Of a stretch of 64,000 nt of DNA, positions 54,050 through 63,432 are shown piece after piece (within the stretch, counting starts at the first letter, position 1; each line of letters starts with the position of its first letter). Origin of the DNA: Pseudomonadaceae bacterium. Its GTDB lineage: Bacteria > Pseudomonadota > Gammaproteobacteria > Pseudomonadales > Azotimanducaceae. Where the stretch lies: the NCBI GenBank assembly GCA_024743435.1, contig JANSWO010000002.1, forward strand, positions 1-64,000, written 5' to 3'. The translations under genes were made by a program, and so were the position numbers. A model generated the notes under the pieces. The model saw only the letters and a program-made list of their open reading frames with translations, made no database searches and had not been told where the DNA came from.

Positions 54050-54481
54050 TCAGTCTTTGCGCTCGTTTTGGTCACTGCTCTTGAACAGCGCTTCCAAAGC
54101 GGCTCGTGGATCCTTTGCTGCAGTCGTCTGCGGTTCCTGCGATGGATCCTGTGTAGCTCGTGAATCATCGGCGTCATCGCCAAACAGGCTCGCCAGCTTG
54201 CGAGCCGCTGCCTCTGCGGAACTCGATTTCTGCTCCGCCGGAGCCAGAGCCTGTGGTTCGAAGTAGTCGCAGAAATTAGCCTCGCTCTTATTGTTCGGCG
54301 GCTCGCTGCGATCTTCCTTGCAGCCATCCACGGCGTTCAGATCGAAGTGCCGGCACAGTTGGCAGCAATGCAATACTTCGAAGCACGCGGGGCAATGATC
54401 GTGCCGGCTCAGCGGTTGTGGCAGTGCCGCCAGCGATCCGCTGCAGCTCCAACAGACTAGATTATCGATAGGTTGTCCCAT
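54050..54481 (-). CDS. Cysteine-rich hypothetical protein
   Basis: A 143-residue protein. The N-terminal 75 residues hold nine Cys, including three CxxC pairs (Cys10/13, Cys30/33, Cys40/43), together with Cys54 and Cys71; they read like a double zinc ribbon (LVCWSCSGSL, DHCPACFEVLHCCQLCRHF). The C-terminal half is a polar, Ala/Asp/Glu-rich, low-complexity tail ending in a short helix-like RAALEALFKSSD. I recognise the pattern as a conserved gammaproteobacterial hypothetical family but not a function. It is divergent from the TauD-type gene. Confidence 0.75.
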   Translation of the reverse strand: MGQPIDNLVCWSCSGSLAALPQPLSRHDHCPACFEVLHCCQLCRHFDLNAVDGCKEDRSEPPNNKSEANFCDYFEPQALAPAEQKSSSAEAAARKLASLFGDDADDSRATQDPSQEPQTTAAKDPRAALEALFKSSDQNERKD

Positions 54482-54546
54482 GGCGCCCCCAGCGTCTCAA
54501 GTTGTCGCATATTGAATGTATCCTCGCCTTAGGTCAGCATCCAGCC

Positions 54547-55473
54547 ATGAGCAATTCAAAACCCCATTCTGCAAACCCTGCTGACTGGCAGGTCACTCCG
54601 GTTGCGGGCGCCCTCGGCGCGGAGATTTCTGGCGTCGATCTGGCGCGTGTCGATGCGGCTGAGATCGACGCCATCAAAGCGGCGTTGCTTGAACATCAAG
54701 TGCTGTTTTTCCCGGGCCAACACCTCGCTATGGACGCCCACGTTCGACTTGGGCGGTTTTTCGGCCACTTGGAAGGCCACCCTGAACTGGCCAATCCGTA
54801 CCCGGATTTTCCTGAGGTTTTTGAACTGTCGGCATCGACCGGCGGTATCGCTGACGAGTGGCATACGGATCTCACCTTTCTGGAATCACCCGCGCTGATG
54901 TCGGTGTTACACATGGTGAAGTGCCCGAGTGTGGGTGGCGATACCATGTGGACCAATCTGTATCAGGCGTTTGATGAGTTGTCAGCGCCCATGCAGGAGC
55001 TGTGCGAAGGGCTTACGGCTTTGCATGATGAGCTGCCGCACAACCGCCCGGATCAGATGACAACGCACCCGGTTGTACGCGTGCATCCGGAGACCGGCCG
55101 GCGTGCGCTCTACGTGAATGAGCATTTCACGCGGCGCATAGTGGAGATGAATTCTGAAGAGAGCGATGCGCTCCTCGGTCTGTTAACGCGCTGGGTGCAG
55201 AACCCGCGCTTCACCGTGCGCTATCGCTGGAGCGAAGGCACGATCGCTATGTGGGACAACCGCTGCACGCAACATTTTGTGCTTAACGATTTCTCAGAAG
55301 AGCGAGTTATCCAGCGTGTCACGGTAATGGGTGATAAGCCCGAAGGCGTCGGCGAGCCGCGTTGGAAGCCCTGGCTGCGCGAAGGCAACCTGTCTGCAAC
55401 GTCACGCCAGGATCGACAGCTGTTCTTTTACCTGCGGGCCCAGGCGAAAGCGCGCGAGGCGTCCGCTGGCTGA
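54547..55473 (+). CDS. TauD/TfdA-family 2-oxoglutarate dioxygenase
   Basis: A 308-residue Fe(II)/2-oxoglutarate dioxygenase. VTPVAGALGAEISGVDLARV is the N-terminal signature, ADEWHTDLTF holds the HxD motif, WDNRCTQHFVLNDF the second metal His, and ERVIQRVTVMGD the 2-oxoglutarate Arg. The C-terminal 45 residues form an extension not present in the first TauD-type protein of this window. The substrate is unknown. ATG 54547 is preferred over an upstream frame extension to 54502. Confidence 0.88.
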   Translation: MSNSKPHSANPADWQVTPVAGALGAEISGVDLARVDAAEIDAIKAALLEHQVLFFPGQHLAMDAHVRLGRFFGHLEGHPELANPYPDFPEVFELSASTGGIADEWHTDLTFLESPALMSVLHMVKCPSVGGDTMWTNLYQAFDELSAPMQELCEGLTALHDELPHNRPDQMTTHPVVRVHPETGRRALYVNEHFTRRIVEMNSEESDALLGLLTRWVQNPRFTVRYRWSEGTIAMWDNRCTQHFVLNDFSEERVIQRVTVMGDKPEGVGEPRWKPWLREGNLSATSRQDRQLFFYLRAQAKAREASAG

Positions 55474-55493
55474 GGAACGAGCTTGCCGAGTCA

Positions 55494-56153
55494 CTAGCTC
55501 GGCATCAGCGAGTTCAGGTGTTCGGCAAACGGGTCATTGTCGGCATCCGTATGCCAGTTCCATTCCGCTGCATCGGCCGCTGTCTGGGCGGTTTCCTGAT
55601 CGAATACGCGAGCCATGATTGCGAGCATCATATCGGTGCCGGCAGATACGCCAGATGACGTGACGATGTGCCCGGTATCCACCCAGCGAGCCACGGGACG
55701 CCAGTCCACCTTGTCGCTTTGACCGACGGCAAGATTGAAAAACTGTTAGTTGCTGGTCGCTGCCAACCCGTCGAGCAACCCGGCTTTGGCGAGTAAGGCA
55801 GAACCGGTGCAAACGCTGGCGATGATCGGTGTGTCAGCATCCCGCTCCTTGAGAAAATCGAGAAACGCCGAATTGTCGATCTCAACGAACGTGCCGAAGC
55901 CTCCGGGCACCAGCAGCAGATCGAGCGACGGAGTCGCCGCGAATGGCTTGCTGTCGATTTTCGGTCCGAACGCACCGGATGCACCCATGGCGCAGGCAAT
56001 TAGCCCTCCGTGTTCAGACAGCATGTGGATCTCGCAACGCTCAGCCCCAAGCATGGATAGCATTTCCAGTGGGCCGAAGGTGTCCAGCATTTCGACGTTG
56101 TCGTAGAGCGCGACGCCGACGGACAGGGGCTTGCTCGTATCGATTGTGTGCAT
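55494..56153 (-). pseudogene. DJ-1/PfpI-family gene interrupted by TAA at codon 136
   Basis: A single 220-codon frame from ATG 56153 to the TGA/TAG-type end at 55494, broken only by TAA at 55748-55746. The first part reads a DJ-1/PfpI glutamine-amidotransferase-like domain with IIASVCTGSALLAKAGLLDG and the nucleophile Cys115. After the stop, in the same frame, comes QFFNLAVGQSDKVDWRPVAR and then TGHIVTSSGVSAGTDMML, the normal continuation of this family. In relatives a Lys (AAA or AAG) commonly occupies the stop position (TTNK-like), so one base change explains it. The truncated product would lack the last 84 codons including part of the fold. Confidence 0.82.
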
Positions 56154-56171
56154 TATCTGGATTCCTGGGGG

Positions 56172-57740
56172 TTAGAACGTAACCGCCTGACCTTCCTTTC
56201 GGTGGTCAGAGCCGGCGACATAGCCATCATCGGTGCGTTTGATCAGTTGTGCGCCGCCAAACAGGTGCTCTCGATGATCCACCCGAATTCGATGGCCGCG
56301 ATCCGCCAGCGCCGCGAGTGTGCGGTTGTTGAAGTGGGGCTCGACGGCGACGTCAAAGCCCGGAAAGACATGCCAGCGCGGGGCGTCAGATGCTGCTTGT
56401 GGGTTTTGACCGTGATCGAACAAGCGGCTCACCATCTGCACATGCCCCTGGTGCTGCATGTGGCCACCCATCACGCCGAAACTCGCTAACGCCCCGGACT
56501 GCCCGGTCACGAAACCTGGAATGATGGTATGGAAGGGTCGCTTACCCGGGCCGACTTCGTTGGCATGGCCCGGTGTCAGGCTGAAACCGTTGCCTCGGTT
56601 TTGCATCGAGATTCCCGTGCCAGGAATGACCACACCGGAGCCGAAACCCAGGTAGTTGGACTGGATAAGGGACACCATCATGCCGTTGGCATCGGCAGTG
56701 CTCAGATAAACGGTATCCGGTGATGTGGGTAGCGGCAGGGGAGGCAGCTCGGCTGCGCGCTCGCCAATCGTGTCTGCGGCGCGGGCGAGAGAGTCCGGGT
56801 CCAGCAGCGCCTCAATCCCAACCCTCATGTGATCGATGTCGGCGATGTGTTCCGCCGCGGCTCGAACCGCAATCTTCATTGCTTCCAGCTGCGTGTGCAC
56901 CCAGGCGCTGCTGTCCAGTTCGCCCGCCTCGACGTGCGCGAGTATGCCTAGAGCGATCTGTGCAGCAAGACCCTGGCCATTGGGTGGAATCTCGTGCAGT
57001 GACACATCGCGGTAGCGCTGGCTTGTTGGGTTCACCCAGTCCGCGCTGTGCGTGGCCAGATCATCAGCACTAAAGACGGCATCCGCGTCCCTTGCTGCTC
57101 TGACGATTTGCTCGGCCAGGTTGCCGGTATAGAACGACGCGCCACCGGTCTCAGCTATTTCGGTGAGTGTTGCAGCAAGCTCCCGGCGGACGAAGCGCTC
57201 GCCTGCAGCAGGAGCGGGTAGAAAGTGTTTCGTGAAGTCCGGGAAACGACGGTATGTCTTCTCAGCCAACTTCCAGTAGAACGCGCTTTTTGCGCCGACG
57301 TGAAAACCATCGTGCGCGTAGCGGATGGCGTCTTCAAAAAGGTCGGCGAAGGGCAGGGCGCCGAATCGTTCCGATAACCCGGCCCAGGCGCTGACCGCGC
57401 CGGGAACCGTCACCGCGTCCCAACCGAACAACGGCATGGTGCTGCGCCCGGCAAAACGCTCGCGCGTCCAACCCGCAGGAGAACGCCCGGAGGCGTTCAG
57501 CCCATGCAGGGTGCTGCCGTCCCACACGAGTGCAAAAGCATCACTACCAACGCCGTTGTTGTTGGGTTCAACGACGGTCAATGCAATCGCGGTGGCGATT
57601 GCTGCATCGACAGCGTTGCCACCCCGGCGAATTGCTTGCAAGCCGGCTTGTGCCGCCAACGGTTGCGAGGTGGTCACGATATTGTCACCGGCGATAGGTG
57701 ATCGACCGCTTGAGTAGGGCTGGCTGGGATCGTATGTCAT
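56172..57740 (-). CDS. Gamma-glutamyltransferase family protein
   Basis: A 522-residue Ntn-hydrolase proenzyme. AAQAGLQAIRRGGNAVDAAIATAIALTVVEP is the family start. LPTSPDTVYLSTADANGMMVSLIQSN marks the processing site, where Thr of DTVYLS becomes the N-terminal nucleophile of the small subunit. FSLTPGHANEVGPGKRPFHTIIPGFV and GVMGGHMQHQGHVQMVSRLFD follow in the small subunit. No signal peptide is visible, so it may act in the cytoplasm, as do the GGT-like amidohydrolases acting on other amides. Its end lies 18 bp from the interrupted DJ-1 gene. Confidence 0.9.
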   Translation of the reverse strand: MTYDPSQPYSSGRSPIAGDNIVTTSQPLAAQAGLQAIRRGGNAVDAAIATAIALTVVEPNNNGVGSDAFALVWDGSTLHGLNASGRSPAGWTRERFAGRSTMPLFGWDAVTVPGAVSAWAGLSERFGALPFADLFEDAIRYAHDGFHVGAKSAFYWKLAEKTYRRFPDFTKHFLPAPAAGERFVRRELAATLTEIAETGGASFYTGNLAEQIVRAARDADAVFSADDLATHSADWVNPTSQRYRDVSLHEIPPNGQGLAAQIALGILAHVEAGELDSSAWVHTQLEAMKIAVRAAAEHIADIDHMRVGIEALLDPDSLARAADTIGERAAELPPLPLPTSPDTVYLSTADANGMMVSLIQSNYLGFGSGVVIPGTGISMQNRGNGFSLTPGHANEVGPGKRPFHTIIPGFVTGQSGALASFGVMGGHMQHQGHVQMVSRLFDHGQNPQAASDAPRWHVFPGFDVAVEPHFNNRTLAALADRGHRIRVDHREHLFGGAQLIKRTDDGYVAGSDHRKEGQAVTF

Positions 57741-57781
57741 GGTGAGCTAGATTAGCCGATTGAGATTACTTCGGGTGCAAC

Positions 57782-58186
57782 GTGTTTGATCAGATCAAAG
57801 CAGACTGGGCGAAGCGGCCCTGGTGGATGTCGCTGGTTTTTTACTTCTGCCTCTACATGACGTTCATCTACATGCCCTGGGACATCTTCATCAAGCCGGT
57901 GGCGGTAGATGAAGAAGTCTGGTTTGGCTATCAGTTCACGGGTTGGTGGGCCAAGGCACTTGCACCACCACATTGGTTGATCTACGGCGCCGGCGCCTAT
58001 GGGCTCTATCACATGTCTTCCTGGATGTGGCCCTGGGCTGCGGTTTACGTGGGCCAGATTGTCATCGCGATGTTTGTGTTTTCCTGGCTGTACGGCGGCA
58101 ACATCATCGCGGCGTTCATTGTGGCGGGCGTGTTTTCTGTGCTCATGATTGCCTTCTGGCGAGCGCGTCCCCTGTTCCAGCCGTGA
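57782..58186 (+). CDS. Small hypothetical membrane protein
   Basis: A 134-residue, Trp- and Tyr-rich membrane protein with about four hydrophobic segments (WWMSLVFYFCLYMTFIYMPW, WLIYGAGAYGLYHMSSWMW, VYVGQIVIAMFVFSWLYG, IIAAFIVAGVFSVLMIAF). I recognise no family. Its GTGA overlap with the hydroxyacid dehydrogenase start suggests co-expression. The start GTG 57782 is preceded by only a weak Shine-Dalgarno sequence. Confidence 0.65.
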   Translation: MFDQIKADWAKRPWWMSLVFYFCLYMTFIYMPWDIFIKPVAVDEEVWFGYQFTGWWAKALAPPHWLIYGAGAYGLYHMSSWMWPWAAVYVGQIVIAMFVFSWLYGGNIIAAFIVAGVFSVLMIAFWRARPLFQP

Positions 58187-59124
58187 CGAGGGTTGCTCTG
58201 ACGAGGCGCTGGCCGCGGGCCTGCGAGGCACAGGCGAGGCAGCTATACGAGCTGGCGGCCTCGGTTGACGATCAAGCCATGAGCCCCGGTCAGCTCGCCA
58301 CGCTCGCGGCAGGCTGCGACGTTTTCTGCCCAACCGTGACGGATTTGATTGACCGTTCTGTGCTTGCCAACGCCCAGTGCAAGCTCATCGCCAACTATGG
58401 CGCCGGTGTCGGCCATATAGACTTGGACGCTGCTCGAGAACTTGGCATTGTCGTCACCAACACGCCGGATGTGTTGACCGATGCAACTGCTGATCTTGCG
58501 CTCATGTTGATTTTGATGGCCTGCCGGCGCGCCAGCGAAGGCGAGCGCGAGCTGCGCGAAGGTCGCTGGGCGGGCTGGCGGCCGACGCATCTGATGGGGC
58601 AGCACGTCACCGGCCAGACGCTCGGCATCGTGGGCTACGGCCGAATAGGAGCAGCGGTTGCCCAGCGGGCAAGGCAGGGTTTCGGCATGAGCGTCCTGGC
58701 GAACTCGCGCACAGGCAGAAGCGATGACAACGCCTCGGTGGCGAGCCTGTCCGACGTTCTGCAGCGCAGTGACATCATTTCCATCCACTGCCCAGGCGGC
58801 GCAGTGAACCGACACCTCATCGGACGCAAGGAGCTTGCGTCGATGAAGCAGGGCGCTGTGCTGGTGAATACCGCGCGCGGGGAAGTCGTGGATGAGGCGG
58901 CATTAGTCGATGCGTTGGCGAGCGGTCATCTTGCCGCGGTCGGTCTCGATGTCTACGAAAACGAGCCGACCCTGCATCCGGGCCTGCTGTCACAACCGGG
59001 CGCGGTGCTATTGCCGCACCTCGGTAGCGCCACAAGGCAGACTCGCAGAGCGATGGGTATGCGGGTCCTTGCGAATATCGCTGAATTTCTCGCGGGTAAG
59101 ACACCGGCTGACCGAGTGGTCTGA
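58183..59124 (+). CDS. D-2-hydroxyacid dehydrogenase (glyoxylate/hydroxypyruvate reductase-like)
   Basis: A 313-residue NAD(P)-dependent D-2-hydroxyacid dehydrogenase. LIANYGAGVGHIDLDAARELGI and NTPDVLTDATADLALMLIL form the substrate-binding domain. LGIVGYGRIGAAVAQRAR is the dinucleotide loop. The catalytic set is Arg in NTARGEVVDE, Glu in DVYENEP and His in LLPHLGSAT. The start GTG 58183 overlaps the stop of the membrane-protein gene. The product probably reduces glyoxylate, hydroxypyruvate or another 2-oxoacid. Confidence 0.92.
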   Translation: MTRVALTRRWPRACEAQARQLYELAASVDDQAMSPGQLATLAAGCDVFCPTVTDLIDRSVLANAQCKLIANYGAGVGHIDLDAARELGIVVTNTPDVLTDATADLALMLILMACRRASEGERELREGRWAGWRPTHLMGQHVTGQTLGIVGYGRIGAAVAQRARQGFGMSVLANSRTGRSDDNASVASLSDVLQRSDIISIHCPGGAVNRHLIGRKELASMKQGAVLVNTARGEVVDEAALVDALASGHLAAVGLDVYENEPTLHPGLLSQPGAVLLPHLGSATRQTRRAMGMRVLANIAEFLAGKTPADRVV

Positions 59125-59170
59125 ATCTTCTCGAAGACTGCCTCTGAAAGCCCCGGCAACGCAATCGCGC

Positions 59171-60442
59171 ATGGAGGCGGATCCTGGGCTAGAATGCTGC
59201 GCTGCATCATTGGCGTTTAATCCGTTGCCTGACAACAATCTCGATTCGTTTCCCCTTACCTACGCTCGGCGTGTGCTTCTGGCATCGTTGGTGACGATTG
59301 GCATGGGGCAGACGGTTCTCTTTGCAGTGCTCGCGCCGCTCGGCAGAGAGATTGGCCTCCTGGAAGTCCAGGTTGGCGCCATTATTTCTCTGTCCTCACT
59401 CACCGTATTTCTGTCCGCCCCGATCTGGGGTCGTACCAGTGATCGTTGGGGCCGAAAGAAGGTGATGTTGGTGGGCCTGTTCGGCTACTCGGTAGGCACC
59501 GTCCTCTTTGCCGGGGTTTTTCAGTCTGCCCTGTGGGGCGTGATTGGCGGTACAACGGCGTTCGTCGCGCTAATTGTCTCTCGCATCCTGCATGCGATTG
59601 TCATGGCCGCAACCATGCCAGCGTCCAGCGCGTACATGGCCGATATCACGACAGTCGCGACGCGCACCAAAGGCATGGGGCAAGTGGGTGCGGCAAACAA
59701 CGTTGGCGCAATTCTTGGGCCGGCCATGGGCGGCGGCCTCGCCATGATCTCGCTGCTCACACCGCTTTACTGCGCAGCGGTGCTTACCTTGATCACCGGC
59801 TTCCTGGTGTGGCGCTATCTACCTCGCTCGCCTGGGCGGATCATCCAGGTGAAACCCGAGCGCATGCGTTATACCGATCCGCGCATCGCACCGTTTATCG
59901 GCATCGGCGTGTTGATGTTCATGGGTTTTGCCATCGTCCAGCAGACAATGGCATTTCGTATGCAGGATGCACTTGGACTAACGTCGACGGAGACGGCTCG
60001 GATGTTCGGCGCGGGCATGATGTTGTCGGCGGCGTCTTCGCTGGTCGCACAAATTGTTGTCGTTCAGCGGATGGAGCTCGAACCGTTTACGCTGCTGCGC
60101 CTGGCCATACCCATACTGATTGTCACATTCGCCGTAATGGCGAGCGTTGAGAGTGCTCCCTGGCTTTTGTTTTCGATGACGCTGCTTGGATTCGGCATGG
60201 GCTTGGCGGGCCCTGGATTCATGTCCGGAGCATCGCTTGCCGTGACCGCGGAAGAGCAGGGCGCCGTTGCCGGCATCGCCGGTTCGTGCCCGCCGCTGGG
60301 TTTCACCATTGGGCCGATCGCTGGCACTGCCATGTATCAGCTCAAGCCGGAGCTGCCGTATCTCTTTGCTTTGTGTGTGTACATTGCGTTGTTCCTGGCG
60401 ATGGCGTGGCTGAGTCGGAGAGCGCGAAGACGCAACAACTAA
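59171..60442 (+). CDS. MFS transporter
   Basis: A 423-residue twelve-helix major facilitator protein. LLASLVTIGMGQTVLFAVLAPLGREIGL is helix 1, followed by SAPIWGRTSDRWGRKKVMLVGLFG, the loop 2-3 signature GxxxDRxGRR. GPAMGGGLAMISLLTPLYCAAVLTLI and the second-half helices follow. It resembles TetA/multidrug-type drug:H+ antiporters. The start is uncertain; ATG 59171 would give a 40-residue leader before helix 1, and other candidates lie nearer 59224. Confidence 0.87.
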   Translation: MEADPGLECCAASLAFNPLPDNNLDSFPLTYARRVLLASLVTIGMGQTVLFAVLAPLGREIGLLEVQVGAIISLSSLTVFLSAPIWGRTSDRWGRKKVMLVGLFGYSVGTVLFAGVFQSALWGVIGGTTAFVALIVSRILHAIVMAATMPASSAYMADITTVATRTKGMGQVGAANNVGAILGPAMGGGLAMISLLTPLYCAAVLTLITGFLVWRYLPRSPGRIIQVKPERMRYTDPRIAPFIGIGVLMFMGFAIVQQTMAFRMQDALGLTSTETARMFGAGMMLSAASSLVAQIVVVQRMELEPFTLLRLAIPILIVTFAVMASVESAPWLLFSMTLLGFGMGLAGPGFMSGASLAVTAEEQGAVAGIAGSCPPLGFTIGPIAGTAMYQLKPELPYLFALCVYIALFLAMAWLSRRARRRNN

Positions 60443-60526
60443 GGCATTTACCTCGCGCTATGGGTTTTCACCCTCGCCCCTAAAGGCGCACAATGCGCAG
60501 CCAATCCCAGTCCGAGCCTCTTGCCC

Positions 60527-62377
60527 ATGTCTGACGTATCCGGCGAGCAGGCCGTGTCCGTCGATGGCGCGGCTGATACAAACGACTCCGCTGACAAGCG
60601 TCGAGTCTCGATAGTCGCAGTGTTCCGATTCGTGCTGGGCTACTGGCTGCGTGTGCCGGTGAAGTTTCTGCTGGTTGTTATCGGTGTCTTTGCTGCTATC
60701 GCCATCGAAGTGCAGGTGCCGGCGCAAGCCGCTGCGCTGGTTGCCAGCATTTCATCGTTTGCAGATGGCGATGGCTTACTCGATTCGGCCTGGCGAGCCG
60801 CCTTTGTGCTCATTGGCCTGTTCGCGGCGGTATCACTGGTTCAACAGATCTATCTTCGCATCTGGATATACCTCGCCGCGGAGGTGATGCAGGCCATGAT
60901 TAATGATGGCTTCGCCCGCGTGCAGCGTTTCTCAACCGATTGGCACGCAGGCAACTTTGCCGGCTCTACCGTGCGCAAGATTACGCGTGGGATGTGGGCG
61001 TACGATTCGATTGCGGATCTTGTCGTTGTCGATCTGGGTCCGGCGCTGCTGCTGTTGTTCGGTTTCGCCGTTGCGATGTTTCTGCGCGACCCGCTGATGG
61101 GCTCTTACTTCTTCGTTGCGGTCACGATTTTTCTAACCGTGAGTATCGTGCTGTCGTTGCGCTATGTGGCACCGGCCAATCAGGTGTCGAACGACGCCGA
61201 TACAGCGATGGGCGGGGCGCTTGCGGACTCGGTGACCTGCAATAACGTGGTGAAGAGCTTTGGCGCGGAAACACGTGAAGATGCGGCGATCGATTCGTCA
61301 GCCCTGCACTGGCGTCTAACCTCGCGGCACGCCTGGATTCGCAGCATGAATGCTGGGCTCGTTCAGACGTTGATGATTCTCGCGCTGTTGGGCGGTTTGC
61401 TGGCCATTGTGCTGCGCTCCATCGAAACGGGCACCAGTCCGGTCGAAGATATGGTCTACGTCGTCACTACGTATTTTCTGATCAACAGCTATTTGCGCAA
61501 CATAGGTTGGCAGGTGCGAGAGTTGCAACGCTCCGTCAACGAGTTGGATGACCTCGTTCAAATCTCGCAAACGTTGCCGCAGGTGGACGATGCACCCGGC
61601 GCCCCCGATTTTGTGCCTGGCGCCGGGCATGTCGATTTCCAATCGGTGAGTTTCTGTTACCCGAATCAGGATTCCGCAGTTTTCGACAACCTGACTCTCG
61701 AGATAGCGGCGGGTGAGAAGGTGGCGCTCGTGGGCGAATCAGGTGCTGGCAAGTCGACGGTGATTAAACTGTTGCAGCGGCTGTATGACACCGACGGTGG
61801 CCGCGTTGTGGTTGACGGGCAGGATATTGCCCAGGTCAGCCAGGCGAGCCTACGACAGTCTCTGGCGCTGGTTCCTCAGGAGCCGATTCTTTTCCACCGT
61901 AGCCTTGCGGACAACATCGGCTACGCGCGCCCTGACGCGTCGCGCGAGGAGATCATCGAAGCGGCGGAAAAGGCACACGCGCATGAATTCGTATCCAGGT
62001 TGAGCGAAGGTTACGACACGCTGGTTGGCGAGCGCGGAGTGAAGCTGTCTGGTGGAGAGCGCCAGCGAGTAGCGATCGCGCGGGCGATTCTGGCCGATGC
62101 GCCCATGCTGATTCTGGACGAGGCGACATCGTCGCTGGATTCGATCACCGAACACCTGATCCAGCAGGCGATTGAGAATCTCATGGTTGGTCGTACCGCG
62201 ATTGTGGTTGCGCATCGGTTGTCCACCATTCGCGCGGTTGATCGAATCGTCGTATTCGATCGAGGCGAAATCGTGCAAACGGGTAAGCATGATGAGCTGA
62301 TTGCTGCCGGCGGTACCTACAAGAGCCTCTATGACATGCAGGCTTTCGGGTTTGCGGCCTCAGAAAGCATGAGCTGA
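60527..62377 (+). CDS. ABC exporter, fused permease and ATPase
   Basis: A 616-residue half-transporter. The first 330 residues hold about six transmembrane segments typical of exporters. The ATPase domain has Walker A GESGAGKST (about residue 402), Q-loop LVPQEPILFHRS, signature LSGGERQR, Walker B MLILDEATSS and the H-loop HRLST. It probably works as a homodimer; the ATM1/MsbA-like layout fits export of lipid, peptide or drug-like substrates. ATG 60527 is preferred over TTG 60521. Its last 18 bp overlap the convergent membrane-protein gene. Confidence 0.9.
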   Translation: MSDVSGEQAVSVDGAADTNDSADKRRVSIVAVFRFVLGYWLRVPVKFLLVVIGVFAAIAIEVQVPAQAAALVASISSFADGDGLLDSAWRAAFVLIGLFAAVSLVQQIYLRIWIYLAAEVMQAMINDGFARVQRFSTDWHAGNFAGSTVRKITRGMWAYDSIADLVVVDLGPALLLLFGFAVAMFLRDPLMGSYFFVAVTIFLTVSIVLSLRYVAPANQVSNDADTAMGGALADSVTCNNVVKSFGAETREDAAIDSSALHWRLTSRHAWIRSMNAGLVQTLMILALLGGLLAIVLRSIETGTSPVEDMVYVVTTYFLINSYLRNIGWQVRELQRSVNELDDLVQISQTLPQVDDAPGAPDFVPGAGHVDFQSVSFCYPNQDSAVFDNLTLEIAAGEKVALVGESGAGKSTVIKLLQRLYDTDGGRVVVDGQDIAQVSQASLRQSLALVPQEPILFHRSLADNIGYARPDASREEIIEAAEKAHAHEFVSRLSEGYDTLVGERGVKLSGGERQRVAIARAILADAPMLILDEATSSLDSITEHLIQQAIENLMVGRTAIVVAHRLSTIRAVDRIVVFDRGEIVQTGKHDELIAAGGTYKSLYDMQAFGFAASESMS

Positions 62378-63307
62378 GTCAGTCGGGTTCTGTCTGCGCT
62401 GCAGTTCAATCTTCAGCGCAGCGCGCGCACGATAGTTGCCAAGTAGCTGCACCAGCGTCTTAACATCCTCAATGTCACTGTCATCCAGCGGAATAGATAA
62501 CTCGTGGCGTTGCGCCTGGCTTTTCACGTGATTTACGAACACCAGCTCCAGGGTAGGGGGCGCTTGGGTTTGCAGTTTGAGGTCCTCCAGCGCAAAGCCG
62601 GTGGTGTCCCAGGGCCAATAGATTGGCTCAACGACAAGGCCGTCCTCAGTGAAAACGATCTGGTCCAGTCCGTTCATCAGAAACTGAGTTGGCCGGCTTA
62701 TCCAGAACACCAGCCAGAAAAAACCGGCCATCGCCGCAAAGAGCGCAATGACGATTAGCGTAACCGTTACGAAGTACTCGCCAAAGTTTGGCTCACCAAT
62801 GCCGCCCAGGCTGCTGAGCACTGCGGTCACGCCGCCGACGCCAGCGAGCACTTTCAGCATCATGGACTGCTTCTCGGCGTAGGCCTTGGTTGCAGCATTG
62901 CCGACAGACGCGGCGGCCTCGCGAGACAACCGTTTGTGCCATAGGTAGAAGCCGCTTTCGATGGCCTGGATGTCTGCCCTGTGCCAACGCGATGAGATCG
63001 CCATAACCACACTCATCATGGCAAAGGCGAAAGTTGCGACGAACCCGGTTACGAAGAGGGCCAGTATGAAATCAGCAGGCACACCAAGGGCCTCGAACAA
63101 GGCTTCTCCGCCAGATGTGAAGTAGCCGGCCCAGCAAACGAGCGTTGTGCCTGCGCCGACGGCCAGGATGAGTCGCAGACGGGCCTGTGTCATGGCGCCT
63201 TTATCTATCGTGATAGACAGTGGCGTCTTGGGCATGGACAACAGCCTTTCTCGAGGCGAGATGTCATCGAGCTGTGCTGAGGCTATGGCACCGCTGGTCT
63301 TGTTCAC
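62360..63307 (-). CDS. Hypothetical membrane protein
   Basis: A 315-residue protein. A polar, Thr/Ser-rich N-terminus of about 40 residues is followed by four hydrophobic segments (about residues 45-65, 80-100, 155-170, 180-205) and a soluble C-terminal part of about 110 residues (FLMNGLDQIVFTEDGLVVEPIYWPWDTT onward near 62680). The tail is rich in charged residues. I recognise no family. The GTG start at 63307 sits behind GGGAG; a TTG at 63325 is an alternative. It is convergent with the ABC exporter gene. Confidence 0.65.
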   Translation of the reverse strand: MNKTSGAIASAQLDDISPRERLLSMPKTPLSITIDKGAMTQARLRLILAVGAGTTLVCWAGYFTSGGEALFEALGVPADFILALFVTGFVATFAFAMMSVVMAISSRWHRADIQAIESGFYLWHKRLSREAAASVGNAATKAYAEKQSMMLKVLAGVGGVTAVLSSLGGIGEPNFGEYFVTVTLIVIALFAAMAGFFWLVFWISRPTQFLMNGLDQIVFTEDGLVVEPIYWPWDTTGFALEDLKLQTQAPPTLELVFVNHVKSQAQRHELSIPLDDSDIEDVKTLVQLLGNYRARAALKIELQRRQNPTDSAHAF

Positions 63308-63432
63308 GTCTATCTCCCTAGACAACCCATTGCTGGGCCGGCAGCACTCAAGCGCAGCGCTGTTTGTTCTTCGTCTGGGAGTTAGGCGTAGTTACTGTTG
63401 AAAGTGGGTCAGATGCCCGCGTTGGCGACCGC

